DNA of 15,417 nt from an uncultured Oscillospiraceae bacterium. Lineage in GTDB: Bacteria; Bacillota; Clostridia; Oscillospirales; Acutalibacteraceae. The translations under genes were made by a program, and so were the position numbers. The notes under the pieces are model-generated. The model made no database searches. It worked only from the letters and a program-made list of their open reading frames with translations, and was not told the DNA's origin. The stretch spans positions 1 to 15,417 of the forward strand of contig USIA01000030.1 of the NCBI GenBank assembly GCA_900554535.1, given 5' to 3'. Shown here piece by piece: positions 15,218-15,417 of this stretch (position 1 is its first letter; each line of letters begins with the position of its first letter).

Positions 15218-15255
15218 TTGACAAGCAAGATTCTGCAGGATACCCTGTTTATAAT
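15218..15255 (+). promoter_or_regulatory. Promoter region of the divergent forward gene, pairing unclear
   Basis: There is a perfect TTGACA (15218-15223) and a perfect TATAAT (15250-15255), but they are 26 bases apart, too far to work together. At 17 bases from TTGACA the -10 would be TACCCT. Either overlapping promoters or an activator-dependent one is possible. A 6-base inverted repeat (GTTTTC/GAAAAC, 15195-15215) lies directly upstream. Confidence 0.4.
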
Positions 15256-15303
15256 ATTGCAAGATGAAAAACATTCATACGAAATCGAACGGAGGGAATA
15301 TAG

Positions 15304-15417
15304 ATGCAGCTAGCACTCTTTCAAATGAGGGTAAAGGACCAGCCGGCAGAAAACCTCGCCCATGCAACGGCAGGCATTGCGCGAGGCGCTGCCCCCAGGG
15401 CAGGAATCTGTGCATAG
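15304..15417 (+). CDS. N-terminus of a carbon-nitrogen hydrolase (nitrilase family), apparently frameshifted
   Basis: A strong site GGAGGG (15291-15296) lies 7 bases before ATG 15304. The 37-residue product begins MQLALFQMRVKDQPAENLA and continues HATAGIARGAA. This matches the first strand and helix of nitrilase-family amidases, normally about 260-300 residues long, which hydrolyse amides such as omega-amidase or carbamoylputrescine substrates. The frame ends in TAG at 15415-15417. If one base is added in the run of five C at 15392-15396, the frame instead reads AAPQGRNLCI, which fits the expected text just before the catalytic LPEMF segment. The gene therefore looks broken by a single-base loss, or phase-variable, or affected by a sequencing error. 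Too little is visible to name a substrate. Confidence 0.55.
   Translation: MQLALFQMRVKDQPAENLAHATAGIARGAAPRAGICA

Noticed and set aside
15264..15278. Short inverted repeat ATGAA/TTCAT before the last gene
   Set aside because: Only 5-base arms in A+T-rich DNA; expected by chance.
1..15417. Search for CRISPR repeats, tRNA/rRNA genes, insertion sequences, phage or defence modules
   Set aside because: No repeated spacer-like units, transposase or integrase motifs, or cloverleaf-like sequences were seen; every long gene belongs to a known housekeeping-type family.

Overview
The window looks like an ordinary chromosomal segment of a Gram-positive anaerobe of the class Clostridia, probably an Oscillospirales-type gut bacterium. 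This rests on three observations: the sepF / ylmH / divIVA / ileS / lspA / rluD order typical of Firmicutes, strong GGAGG-type ribosome sites, and a G+C content of roughly one half. The genus cannot be fixed from the sequence alone. I see no tRNA, rRNA, CRISPR array, insertion sequence, integrase or defence locus.

Positions 1-10135 carry a compact forward-strand run. It begins with the C-terminal half of miaA (tRNA modification), followed by an HlyD-like membrane-anchored adaptor, a YggS/YlmE PLP-binding protein, sepF, ylmH and divIVA (division and polarity), ileS, lspA, rluD, a Cof-type HAD phosphatase and a membrane-anchored ComEA-like helix-hairpin-helix protein. Most junctions overlap or are separated by a few bases, so translation is probably coupled. 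The run is subdivided by signals that look like control points: a good sigma-A promoter buried in the 3' part of yggS, a promoter-like element before ileS, and a hairpin terminator between ileS and lspA. A terminator-like hairpin at 10104-10135 closes the run and can also serve the convergent pfkA.

Positions 10168-15034 are on the reverse strand. A Ppx/GppA-like protein with a C-terminal HD domain (514 aa) and polyphosphate kinase (710 aa) form a two-gene operon. It is driven by a clear extended -10 promoter with a perfect inverted repeat at the start of its leader. Downstream, pfkA has its own extended -10 promoter. The kinase keeps all key polyphosphate kinase residues, while its Ppx partner has lost conserved acidic residues of its nucleotide/phosphate-binding motif. 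The phosphofructokinase has a mixed Gly/Lys active-site signature.

A divergent forward gene starts at 15304 and resembles the N-terminus of a carbon-nitrogen hydrolase (nitrilase family). Its frame stops after 37 codons, apparently because of a one-base slip in a run of five C residues.

I found no clearly new multi-gene system. The observations most worth checking are the altered Ppx motif, the inverted repeat in the ppx leader, the promoter inside yggS, the frameshifted nitrilase and the phosphofructokinase active-site combination.
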